A DNA stretch of 43,627 nt, taken from the IMG/VR virus record IMGVR_UViG_3300045922_000165, positions 1-43,627 of that record; one strand, 5' to 3'. The notes under the pieces were generated by a model that had not been told where the DNA came from, ran no database searches, and was given only the letters and a program-made list of their open reading frames with translations. Every line of letters starts with the position of its first letter. Positions within the stretch are counted from its first letter, which is position 1. Origin of the DNA: a virus. Made by a program: the position numbers and the translations under genes. This document shows, one piece after another, positions 25,566 to 32,870 of the stretch.

Positions 25566-26428
25566 GCAAAGTCACTCCATACGATATCGTGGCGCAGCAA
25601 ATCACCGACATCATGGCTCAAGGTGAGATTCCTTGGTCTAAGCCTTACTTTACCGCCAAGCTTGGCAATCAATGCAATGGCATGACCAAGCGGCAATATA
25701 CCGGCTTAAATGCAATCATTCTGGCCTCGCGTGGCTTTGGCAACAATCACTGGCTCACATTCAAGCAAGCAAGTGACATGGGCCTCAAGATTCGCAAGGG
25801 CGAGAAGGCCACAAACATTCTTGGCTGGTTTTCAAAGCAAGTAAGGGAAGAAGACGCAAGTCCTGAAGACTACGAAACACGCATCTTCGCTCGCTACTTC
25901 AAAGTGTTTAATGCCGATCAACTGGACCAGGTCCCTGATAGCATGAAAATTGGCGCTTTGATCGACAACCCCTTGGATCTGCCACGCATTGCCGAGGCGG
26001 ATTCCCTAGCCAAAAGGACTGGCGCAATCATCGAGGTTTTCCCATCTTGCACACCTAGTTACTGGCCGCTTGCCGATAAAATCAAAATGCCATGCTACAC
26101 GACCTTTTCTAGCCGCGAAGAATATTACTCAACTCTCTTCCATGAGCTGGGCCACTGGACTGGGCACAAGACAAGACTTGATCGCTTTAAAAAGTCCGAG
26201 CGCGTGGCCTTTGGAAATGAAGAGTACAGCCATGAGGAGCTTGTGGCCGAATTGACTGCGGCCTTTGTTTGTACGTCACTGAGCATTTCTAGCGACACAA
26301 GCTTGCGCAATAGTGCTGCGTACATTCAGGGGTGGATGAAGTACATTAAAGACAACTCAAAGTCCTTTGCGATTGCTTGCCAACAAGCAAAGAAAGCATC
26401 GGACTTTATCATGGCATACAAAAAATGA
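25562..26428 (+). CDS. ardC: ArdC-type antirestriction protein
   Basis: A 288-aa protein with the two-domain ArdC layout. The N-terminal ssDNA-binding part (1-130) has IVAQQITDIMAQGEIPW, NGMTKRQYTGLNAIIL and LKIRKGEKAT, typical of the family. The C-terminal zincin-like metallopeptidase part has FHELGHWTGH (H194, E195, H198), followed by EELVAELTAAFVC. ArdC proteins bind ssDNA and protect incoming DNA from restriction. Length is standard. It follows two small genes with ATGA overlaps and lies early in the rightward block, as expected for a function needed at DNA entry. The stop lies in AAAAAATGAG; see the alternate-frame entry just downstream. Confidence 0.9.
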   Translation: MSKVTPYDIVAQQITDIMAQGEIPWSKPYFTAKLGNQCNGMTKRQYTGLNAIILASRGFGNNHWLTFKQASDMGLKIRKGEKATNILGWFSKQVREEDASPEDYETRIFARYFKVFNADQLDQVPDSMKIGALIDNPLDLPRIAEADSLAKRTGAIIEVFPSCTPSYWPLADKIKMPCYTTFSSREEYYSTLFHELGHWTGHKTRLDRFKKSERVAFGNEEYSHEELVAELTAAFVCTSLSISSDTSLRNSAAYIQGWMKYIKDNSKSFAIACQQAKKASDFIMAYKK

Positions 26429-26588
26429 GAGTGGTTCTGACCAGCATTGCTTGGTCAATGCCTCAACTGCGCGCGATGCGGTGGACCAAGTCCGCGCAGT
26501 TATGAATACCCTTTACGCAATTAAAAAAACTAACCAACAAAAGGAGTGGAATCATGCGAATAAAAACAACAAAAATAAATTGGCGTAA
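26429..26588 (+). other. Open +1 frame after the ardC stop, possible read-through or small gene
   Basis: Immediately after ardC ends (AAA AAA TGA), the +1 frame is open for about 53 codons and reads ESGSDQHCLVNASTARDAVD followed by QVRAVMNTLYAIKK, which looks protein-like (TARDAVDQVRA). No good ATG with a ribosome site exists in this frame; a TTG inside is possible. A +1 slip on the A-run at the stop would fuse it to ArdC. The end overlaps the next gene by 35 bases. It may equally be non-coding. Confidence 0.3.
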
Positions 26589-27051
26589 CGTGGCCGAGAA
26601 TTTCTGGGGACGTGGTGGCACGACCTCCTACAAAACTAACCGAAAGGGAGCGTACTACTATTCATGTTCTGGGCATGGCGGGTATCTTGTGCAAGAATCT
26701 GCGTTAACGCCGCAGGAATTGGAGTCACTTGCTCAAAGCGGGTTGGTCAAAAGAGACAAAATACCAGTGATTATGGGACCTGACGGGCTCTGCTATGGCG
26801 TGGATTATACCTATAACGCCAGGTATTGGAGCGGGCGTAAGCGCAGATTCTTTGTTCCGCCCGGCTCTACTTGGGTTGATGTTTTCTTTTATGCCTTCGA
26901 GGAGGACTGCGAATGGGCTGTGCTGGAGACATGTACCAGTATTCGCGTGGTTGAAGGCTCAAGCCTTAGCGAAGAGGACAGAATGGCGCACGCGCTTACT
27001 ACCGTGACACGACTAAAAGAGTGGCGTAACCAAACGGCGGCGAATGCCTGA
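26554..27051 (+). CDS. Unknown phage protein, DUF7007-like
   Basis: A 165-aa protein preceded by AAAGGAG. It contains SCSGHGGYLVQESALTPQEL near residues 38-57 and AFEEDCEWAVLETCTSIRV at about 113-131, two motifs that recur in phage proteins of unknown function (possibly the DUF7007 group, from memory). The centre is aromatic and basic (YNARYWSGRKRRFFVPPG). The 'FEED.dW' motif suggests a compact alpha/beta fold. The gene sits between ardC and the replication cassette. Function not known. Confidence 0.65.
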   Translation: MRIKTTKINWRNVAENFWGRGGTTSYKTNRKGAYYYSCSGHGGYLVQESALTPQELESLAQSGLVKRDKIPVIMGPDGLCYGVDYTYNARYWSGRKRRFFVPPGSTWVDVFFYAFEEDCEWAVLETCTSIRVVEGSSLSEEDRMAHALTTVTRLKEWRNQTAANA

Positions 27052-27071
27052 CCAAAGAGGAGGACTAGACA

Positions 27072-27350
27072 ATGGATGCACGACACGACACACTTTTCAC
27101 CCCGCCACCATGGAAAGTGGATAGCTATTGGGACGGGAGTTTTAAAATCACGCGCGACCTTGAGCCTGGCATTGAGCCACGCTACCGGAAAGAATACGAC
27201 AGGCGACTTATTGAAGCTGCGCCCGACTTGTTTCTAGCGGCGGAGCTTACAGTCTTGTCTTTAAAGCAGGGCCTAAAGCCGAGCGAGGATACCCCTTTGT
27301 GGCTTGTCGCACTTGAGTCCGCACTTAAGAAAGCCGGAGGTCAAACATGA
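27072..27350 (+). CDS. Small phage protein with LIEAAPDLFLAAEL motif
   Basis: A 92-aa protein with AGAGGAGG upstream of its ATG. The first part (FTPPPWKVDSYWDGSFKI) and the helix RRLIEAAPDLFLAAELTVL are the pattern seen in many small accessory phage proteins: 'W...... i......A..ArLIAAAPdLL.Al..l'. The helix is the recognisable piece. The function of these proteins is not established. It overlaps the next gene by four bases. Confidence 0.65.
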   Translation: MDARHDTLFTPPPWKVDSYWDGSFKITRDLEPGIEPRYRKEYDRRLIEAAPDLFLAAELTVLSLKQGLKPSEDTPLWLVALESALKKAGGQT

Positions 27351-27640
27351 AAACCTTTATCATTTGGATTTTGAGCGTGGCATTACTAAGTTTTGTTTTG
27401 CCCACGCGCTATGCGATAAGTTACGACTCTGATTTACAGGACGCAGTTGACAGCCTCAAATTGCCAGATAATCTCGACGAAACTCTGGACTCAATCAGCG
27501 CCTTAAAGTTTAGGCAGTTCTCCCCGGAAGATCAAAGCCCTAGCGAGTGGGATATAATCGACCAGGGCGAGCTTAATCGCGCCGTTGAGGATTGGGACCG
27601 ACAGTTTGAAGATGAACCAAACGAAAACTATTTTCAATAA
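27347..27640 (+). CDS. Small membrane-anchored or exported protein
   Basis: A 97-aa protein. The first 22 residues (MKTFIIWILSVALLSFVLP) form a signal peptide or membrane anchor: a positive residue, then a hydrophobic run. The remainder is strongly acidic (DSDLQDAVDSLKLPDNLDE and later EDWDRQFEDEPNE) and would lie in the periplasm or outside the membrane. No cysteine lipobox was seen. The start overlaps the previous stop (ATGA). Role unknown; superinfection exclusion or envelope-associated function is possible but unsupported. Confidence 0.6.
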   Translation: MKTFIIWILSVALLSFVLPTRYAISYDSDLQDAVDSLKLPDNLDETLDSISALKFRQFSPEDQSPSEWDIIDQGELNRAVEDWDRQFEDEPNENYFQ

Positions 27641-27652
27641 AGGACGGATAGG

Positions 27653-28408
27653 ATGGAAGTTAAAGTTAGAGTTGACGTGAACATTGGGCTTAATGAAGAC
27701 GCCAAGAGTTTCCTCATGGGCTTGGTTGAGGCCTTTGAAAACCGGCCGGCACCGGCACCAGCGCAAGAGGCAAAGCCTGCGCCTGCGCCTGAGCCTGAGC
27801 CTGCGCCTGAGCCTGAGCCTGCGCCTGCGCCTGCGCCCGCGCCCGCACAAGTGGTGACGCCAATACGCGGGCCTAACGAAGTGGAGATTGACCCAGACGC
27901 GCGGATAGTAAAGCCAAAACCCGCACCTGCGCCAAAGGCGGAGCCAAGTGTGGCGGCAAGCGCGCAGGACTTAAACCCTAAGCGCCGAGGAAGGCCCAAG
28001 AAAGACGCGGTGGTTGAGGATAGTGGCGCGCACCAAGGGGTGGCGTTCATTGCAGAGGTGGCGCAATCCGCAGCCCAGGAGTCAAGTGACATTGATCTTT
28101 TGGCCTCGACTCCAGATCCAGCACCGGCACCAAGTCCAGCTCCAGCACCGGCACCAAGTCCAGCACCGGCACCAAGTCCAGCACCGGCTTCAGCAAACGG
28201 GGGCGCTAAAGTTTTAGATGACACGGCGTTTAGACAAGAGGTCTCAAAAATCTACACGGCGGTAACAGGAGAGGCCAAGAATCAAGTGGCCAAAGCCTTA
28301 AGCGAGTTACTTGGTAAGCACAGTGCGGCCACCATTACCCAGGTGCCACAAGATCAGCGCGCCAAGTTCCTGGACGTGTTTAAATTCGTCGTTAAAGAAC
28401 TGGGCTAG
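27653..28408 (+). CDS. AT-hook, Pro/Ala-repeat protein of the replication cassette ('rrp5-like')
   Basis: A 251-aa protein in four parts: an N-terminal helix (VDVNIGLNEDAKSFLMGLVE), a PAPEPEPAP-type repeat (about 32-66), an AT-hook KRRGRPKK (about 110-117) and a second PAPSPAPAP repeat (154-182). A C-terminal domain follows (about 190-251; VSKIYTAVTGEAKNQVAKAL, ending FLDVFKFVVKELG). Small proteins with this form (helix, low-complexity linker, C-terminal '...Gak..sev......f'), sometimes annotated as rrp5-like, often precede DUF2800/DUF2815 genes in phages. Inference: a DNA-binding or annealing accessory factor. The linkers are encoded by hexamer and 18-mer DNA repeats, so length variation is likely. 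Confidence 0.65.
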   Translation: MEVKVRVDVNIGLNEDAKSFLMGLVEAFENRPAPAPAQEAKPAPAPEPEPAPEPEPAPAPAPAPAQVVTPIRGPNEVEIDPDARIVKPKPAPAPKAEPSVAASAQDLNPKRRGRPKKDAVVEDSGAHQGVAFIAEVAQSAAQESSDIDLLASTPDPAPAPSPAPAPAPSPAPAPSPAPASANGGAKVLDDTAFRQEVSKIYTAVTGEAKNQVAKALSELLGKHSAATITQVPQDQRAKFLDVFKFVVKELG

Positions 28409-28418
28409 GGGGGATGAG

Positions 28419-29717
28419 ATGCTAGACCCTATAGACCACGACACCGGCACAATTGCCCACTCGCTGCTTGGCCCAAGCAGTGCAGTGAGACGCTTGCAGT
28501 GCCCGGCAAGCTACAAAGCAGAACTTACTCACCTTTCTTTGTTTGGCCCAGAGGATTCAAGCTATGCGCGAGAAGGTACGATAGCGCATAAAGCACTTGA
28601 GCTTTGGGTTCTCTCCGGAGAAGCTGACTGCAACGCTTATCTTAAGGAAAACTTTGGCTCGCTTTGGGAGCAACATAAATATAACCTTCTCCCCACGGTT
28701 GAATGGATTGATGAGTGGATGAGTAAAGGATACGCTCTCAAGATTGAGTCGCGCTATGATCTTACCCACTTACACCCCACGTGCTTTGGGACCGCTGACG
28801 TGACCTTGATTCATGCGGGGCGAAAGCACCTGATTATCCTGGACTTTAAGTATGGGCAGGGCGTTGGCGTGGACGCAGAGTATGGCTCATTTGAGCGAGT
28901 AAAAGAAAAGAGTATTGTGGGCGTAGATGCCAACGTTCAAGGTGTCATGTACGCAAGCGGTGCACTCAAAGACATGGGCTTAAGCGACACCGATATACTG
29001 GACTGGACTATTGACATTGCGATTAGTCAACCAAGACACGGCGAGGAGTGGCTTAAAAGTACCACGATTGGTGGCTTCGAGCTGGTCTACGCGCAGGATT
29101 ATATACGCGATAAGTTTAGTACGCTTATGACAGACGATAACCCGGCCTATAGAATTGGTTCTCATTGCCAGTTCTGTAGCGCAAGACCTACGTGCCCAGC
29201 ACAAGCCAAGCGCGTACTCGATGCCTTTGAAGGTATCGCAGCCCTTACGGATACGGAGAAAGATATGGTTGAAAACCTTGATGTACCAACGGAACCAAGT
29301 GATGAGTTTGACAAGACTCTTGGCCGTCTTAGGGCGCTTTGGGATATGAAACAAGAGTGCACTCGGTTCTTTTCACAACTGGATAAGTTCATAACCGAGT
29401 GCATCCAGAAGGGACACAACGAAAAACTTGGCCTTGAGCTTATTCCAGGGCGTGGTAGGAGAGCTTACCCAGAGAGCATCCAAACCCCTGAAGACCTGGC
29501 CGAGATTCTTTCGGTCATGGGCGTGGAGATTGACGTGGATGCTATCACCAAAAAAGAGCTGTTGCCTTTTACTAAGGTGGCGCAGAAACTAAAGAAGCCA
29601 GAGCGCAAAATCCTTGAGGATCTTTTAGTCCAACTTCCAGGCAGCCCCAAGATTGCGGCCATGCGTGAGGGTGGCGACTTACTCATGGACTTTGGCAACG
29701 TTGAGATACTAGATTAA
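28419..29717 (+). CDS. DUF2800 family PD-(D/E)XK nuclease with probable Fe-S site
   Basis: I choose the ATG at 28419 (432 aa), with AGGGGGG at 28407-28413, over longer readings. Motifs: an N-terminal Cys in RRLQCPAS, then REGTIAHKALELW (the RecB-nuclease helix), FGTADVTLIH and HLIILDFKYGQGV (D and K of the active site). Three further cysteines follow in GSHCQFCSARPTC. One Cys upstream and three downstream of the nuclease core is the Cas4/AddB-like arrangement that usually holds a 4Fe-4S cluster. DUF2800 proteins stand next to DUF2815 and polA in many phages. Inference: a recombination or end-processing exonuclease. Confidence 0.85.
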   Translation: MLDPIDHDTGTIAHSLLGPSSAVRRLQCPASYKAELTHLSLFGPEDSSYAREGTIAHKALELWVLSGEADCNAYLKENFGSLWEQHKYNLLPTVEWIDEWMSKGYALKIESRYDLTHLHPTCFGTADVTLIHAGRKHLIILDFKYGQGVGVDAEYGSFERVKEKSIVGVDANVQGVMYASGALKDMGLSDTDILDWTIDIAISQPRHGEEWLKSTTIGGFELVYAQDYIRDKFSTLMTDDNPAYRIGSHCQFCSARPTCPAQAKRVLDAFEGIAALTDTEKDMVENLDVPTEPSDEFDKTLGRLRALWDMKQECTRFFSQLDKFITECIQKGHNEKLGLELIPGRGRRAYPESIQTPEDLAEILSVMGVEIDVDAITKKELLPFTKVAQKLKKPERKILEDLLVQLPGSPKIAAMREGGDLLMDFGNVEILD

Positions 29718-29753
29718 ATTAAACGAGCGCAACATCTAACAAAGGAGTTAACC

Positions 29754-30560
29754 ATGCGCATATTTGATATGAATAAAGAACAAATACAGGCCAATATCGT
29801 GGCTAAGATGTTCTCACCAGAGGGTCACATTAAGAGAACCATCTCTGACCTTAATCGTTTGCAGAAGGGGGATAAGGATGTCACAGTTCAAGTTCTCTTG
29901 CCAAAGTTTCGCTTGAGCTATCCCGCACTTGACGTGCCCAAGGAAGGCGAGTGGAAGGGACAGAAGCTAGACCCTAAGTACAGTGCGGTGGCAGTTTTTG
30001 ACCCTGAAGAAAGCCAAGCTTTATGGCCGTACTGGCGCGTGGTGTATGCACTGTGCTCAAAATACCTGGGCAAAAAAGCTCCCGCGTTCATTCTTAACGT
30101 GAACAACGGCGCTGTCTTGGTCAAGAGTAACGAAGATTATCTTGAGACCCAAATCGAAAAGGGTAAGGACATCAGCCAGACTCAAGACGTGTACAAAAAG
30201 GGCGGATCATTTCTTAACCTGAGTCGTAACGCAAAGTTTGGTCCGGTTTTACTTGTTGGTAAAGATCGCAAGGTCTTAACCGCTGCGGAAGCCAAGACGC
30301 AGATTTACGCTGGTTGTTACTGTCAAGCCACCGTTGAACTTTTTGCCATGAATAACGACAAGGTCGCCCAGCGATTACTTGGTGTTATGAAAGTGGGCGA
30401 GGGCGAACGCTTAACTGGGGGAGCTGTTGGTAGCGTTGACGCTTTTGAGAGTGTCAATATACTTGACCCTATTGAAGGCGGCGACTCCGCACCAAGTCTT
30501 GGTGATATGTTTGGCGGCCGTGCTGATGCAGACGCAGAGATGTCTAATCTTTTAGGTTAA
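29754..30560 (+). CDS. DUF2815 family ssDNA-binding protein
   Basis: A 268-aa protein preceded by AAAGGAG. Diagnostic pieces are VLLPKFRLSYPALDVPKEGE, KYSAVAVFDPEE, the middle KGGSFLNLSRNAKFGPVLL, and IYAGCYCQATVELFAMNND, which correspond to the family pattern 'RlSYp.lf.p...dg...kYs......p' and 'Y.GcyvRA.v..y.f'. The C-terminal 40 residues are acidic and flexible (ADADAEMSNLLG), as in single-strand binding proteins that recruit partners. It lies directly before the DNA polymerase. Role as the phage SSB is the accepted view for the family. Confidence 0.85.
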   Translation: MRIFDMNKEQIQANIVAKMFSPEGHIKRTISDLNRLQKGDKDVTVQVLLPKFRLSYPALDVPKEGEWKGQKLDPKYSAVAVFDPEESQALWPYWRVVYALCSKYLGKKAPAFILNVNNGAVLVKSNEDYLETQIEKGKDISQTQDVYKKGGSFLNLSRNAKFGPVLLVGKDRKVLTAAEAKTQIYAGCYCQATVELFAMNNDKVAQRLLGVMKVGEGERLTGGAVGSVDAFESVNILDPIEGGDSAPSLGDMFGGRADADAEMSNLLG

Positions 30561-30569
30561 ATTTAAACA

Positions 30570-30600
30570 CCCCACGCGTATCAACAATTGGTGCGCGTGG
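30570..30600. promoter_or_regulatory. Inverted repeat containing the CGCGTGG motif before polA
   Basis: CCACGCG (30572-30578) and CGCGTGG (30594-30600) form a 7-bp inverted repeat around a 15-base spacer. It lies in the 74-base gap between the DUF2815 and polymerase genes. The left arm is a full copy of the CCCCACGCG motif that fills the divergent control region. It is followed by TTTAGG, not a T-run, so an operator is more likely than a terminator. Confidence 0.5.
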
Positions 30601-30634
30601 TTTAGGAAGCCAGACTTCCACAGGAAATTACCCG

Positions 30635-32857
30635 ATGACTGAGACCAAAGTATTTATAGACTTCGAGACGCGCTCACCAGTTAACATACTCACAGCCGGT
30701 ATGTTTCCATATCTCAACGACCTGCAAGCTGGTGTGTTGTGTATGTCCTACACAGTTCAGCGTGGAGAAACTCTTGAACCGACTAGACGCTACAACCCCA
30801 CGCGCCAAGAAAGAAAGACGCGCAAGTACACCCCACCCCAAGACTTTATTGACCTGATTAATGAAGGTGCGAGTTTTGTGGCGCACAACGTGCTGTTTGA
30901 AGTCGAAGCCATGCGCACCTTCTTTAATATCGAGATACCTTTTAACAAGATTGAATGTACCATGGACATGTGTCGCTACCACAATTTGCCAGGTAGTCTC
31001 GAAAAAAGTTTGCAAGCACTTAATGCTGACGTGGTTAAGGACCTTGAGAATAAAAAGACCCTTGAACTTTTTAGCAAACCAAAAGCCATCGGTCTTAACG
31101 GCCATGCGATATGGAACGAGCCAGAAGATTACCCAGTGGACTTTGAAAACTTAAATGTCTACTGCGATAGAGACACCATATGCTCGGTTGAACTTTATAA
31201 AAGGCTGCCGCAGTTGCCGCCATTTGAGCGGGCAGTTCAGATACACACGTGGCTTACCAATATGAACGGGGTTAACTTTGATCGCGCCCCTAGTAAAAAC
31301 GTGCTCGAACTTATGGACGTTTACATTGACACTATGTCGCAAGAGTTAAGTCGGTTAACCGAGGGCGTGGTGTCTAAGCCAACTCAAACTGTGGCCCTTA
31401 AGAACTACATCATAAAGCGTTTTAATGTGCCGGTTAAAGGGGTGGATAAGGCAAGTGTGGCCGCCCTGCTTAGTAAGCCGGGGCTTGACCCCGAGCTCAG
31501 AAAGATCCTTGACGTTCGCCAAGCGTGCTCAAGCAGTGCGATTGCCAAACTTAAAGTGGTCCTCTCGCAAGGCGAGATAAAACCCCACGGGATTCTAAAT
31601 GTACGCGGCGCGCTTAACTATAGCGGTGCCATTACCAATCGCTTTTCATCTTATGGCGTGCAGATACACAACTTCCCCAGGCCGTCAAAGGACTACACCT
31701 ATAACGATGCTATAAACTTTGTTGAAGTCCTCAAAGACGACCCGCACATGGTCGAGGTTTTGTTTGAGGACCTGGCCCTGGCCGCGTCATCTTCCCTACG
31801 CGCCTTTATCAGACCCAAGACCCCGGACCACGTTCTCATTCAGTGCGACTTAAGTAACATTGAAGCGCGTGGGCTTGCCTACTTAGCCAAGCAGGAAGAT
31901 TTGCTCGATGCTTTTCGCTCTGGCGCTGACACGTATAAGCTGACCTACTCTAAACTCTCTGGCGTTCCGGTGGACCGGGTGACCAAAGCCCAGCGCGACA
32001 TTGGTAAAGTGGTGCAGCTCTCCCTTGGGTACGGTGGCGGGGTGGATGCACTCTTAGGCATGGCTCAAGGCTATGGCGTTGACGTAAGAGAGTTTGTTTA
32101 CAACGTGTTCTTTGAGTCGCGCAGCACGCAAGAGATTGCGCGCAGCGAGTACACCGATCTAATCTTAAAGTCGCGTTGGTATCGAACGGATAGTGAAAAC
32201 TATTACGCAGACAAGAACAGAACTAAGATCCAGGTCTATCTTAAAAGCGGCGTGCATGATCGCATCAAACAGGATAACTTTCTTTACACCACATTCACCG
32301 ACGACTTGATAAACAGTTTCATTACCCAGTGGCGGCAGACGCACCCAGCTATTAGCGGCATGTGGAGAGAGTGCGAGGATACGGCCAAAGCTGTGCTGCG
32401 TGACGGTAAGCCTAGAGCGTGGGCGTCAAAGTCCGGCAAAGAACTTTTTCGTTTTGCTCGGGGCGGTAACGACACCCTATATGTAGTGTTCCCCACGGGT
32501 ACCCGCCTAACCTATAGGGGGTGTCGCATTGAAAAGGAGCGCATTACCTACTTGAGTCCAGGTACAGGAGCCGCACTTTTCGTGCGCAAGAAGATGACAA
32601 CCGGTGGACTTTTGGTTGAGAATATTACTCAGGCCTGGGCGCGTAACGTGTTCTGCCACTATCTAATCCAAATCAAACTAAAGTTAGGACTTATCCCCGA
32701 CTTTCACGTTCACGATGAGGGTGTCTTCAGCGTCCTGAAAAGCGAAGCTGAAGCCACAGCCCATAAGATAGAGGCGATCATGTCTGAGCCCCCGGCGTGG
32801 GCAAGTGAAGCGCCCATAGGTAGCGAAGCCACAATACGTGAACGCTTCTGGAAATAG
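30635..32857 (+). CDS. polA: Family A DNA polymerase with 3'-5' exonuclease domain
   Basis: A 740-aa protein. The N-terminal exonuclease has motif I VFIDFETR (D9, E11), an exo II-like FVAHNVLFEVEAM, and exo III-like YCDRDT. The polymerase domain has motif A QCDLSNIEARGLAYLA (about 405), motif B QRDIGKVVQLSLGYGGG (about 452; R, K and the YG pair) and motif C HVHDEG (about 692). There is no 5' nuclease domain. Length and layout are those of polA genes beside DUF2815. It is the phage replicative polymerase. A roughly 60-residue insert between motifs B and C, rich in Tyr and Lys, is normal for this phage subgroup. Confidence 0.93.
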   Translation: MTETKVFIDFETRSPVNILTAGMFPYLNDLQAGVLCMSYTVQRGETLEPTRRYNPTRQERKTRKYTPPQDFIDLINEGASFVAHNVLFEVEAMRTFFNIEIPFNKIECTMDMCRYHNLPGSLEKSLQALNADVVKDLENKKTLELFSKPKAIGLNGHAIWNEPEDYPVDFENLNVYCDRDTICSVELYKRLPQLPPFERAVQIHTWLTNMNGVNFDRAPSKNVLELMDVYIDTMSQELSRLTEGVVSKPTQTVALKNYIIKRFNVPVKGVDKASVAALLSKPGLDPELRKILDVRQACSSSAIAKLKVVLSQGEIKPHGILNVRGALNYSGAITNRFSSYGVQIHNFPRPSKDYTYNDAINFVEVLKDDPHMVEVLFEDLALAASSSLRAFIRPKTPDHVLIQCDLSNIEARGLAYLAKQEDLLDAFRSGADTYKLTYSKLSGVPVDRVTKAQRDIGKVVQLSLGYGGGVDALLGMAQGYGVDVREFVYNVFFESRSTQEIARSEYTDLILKSRWYRTDSENYYADKNRTKIQVYLKSGVHDRIKQDNFLYTTFTDDLINSFITQWRQTHPAISGMWRECEDTAKAVLRDGKPRAWASKSGKELFRFARGGNDTLYVVFPTGTRLTYRGCRIEKERITYLSPGTGAALFVRKKMTTGGLLVENITQAWARNVFCHYLIQIKLKLGLIPDFHVHDEGVFSVLKSEAEATAHKIEAIMSEPPAWASEAPIGSEATIRERFWK

Positions 32858-32870
32858 TAGGGGTGGGGGG

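Noticed and set aside
27634-28224. 196-codon minus-strand ORF rich in Ala-Gly repeats
   Set aside because: It is the reverse complement of the Pro/Ala repeat gene; the plus-strand frame has the AT-hook, ribosome site, operon position and cassette context.
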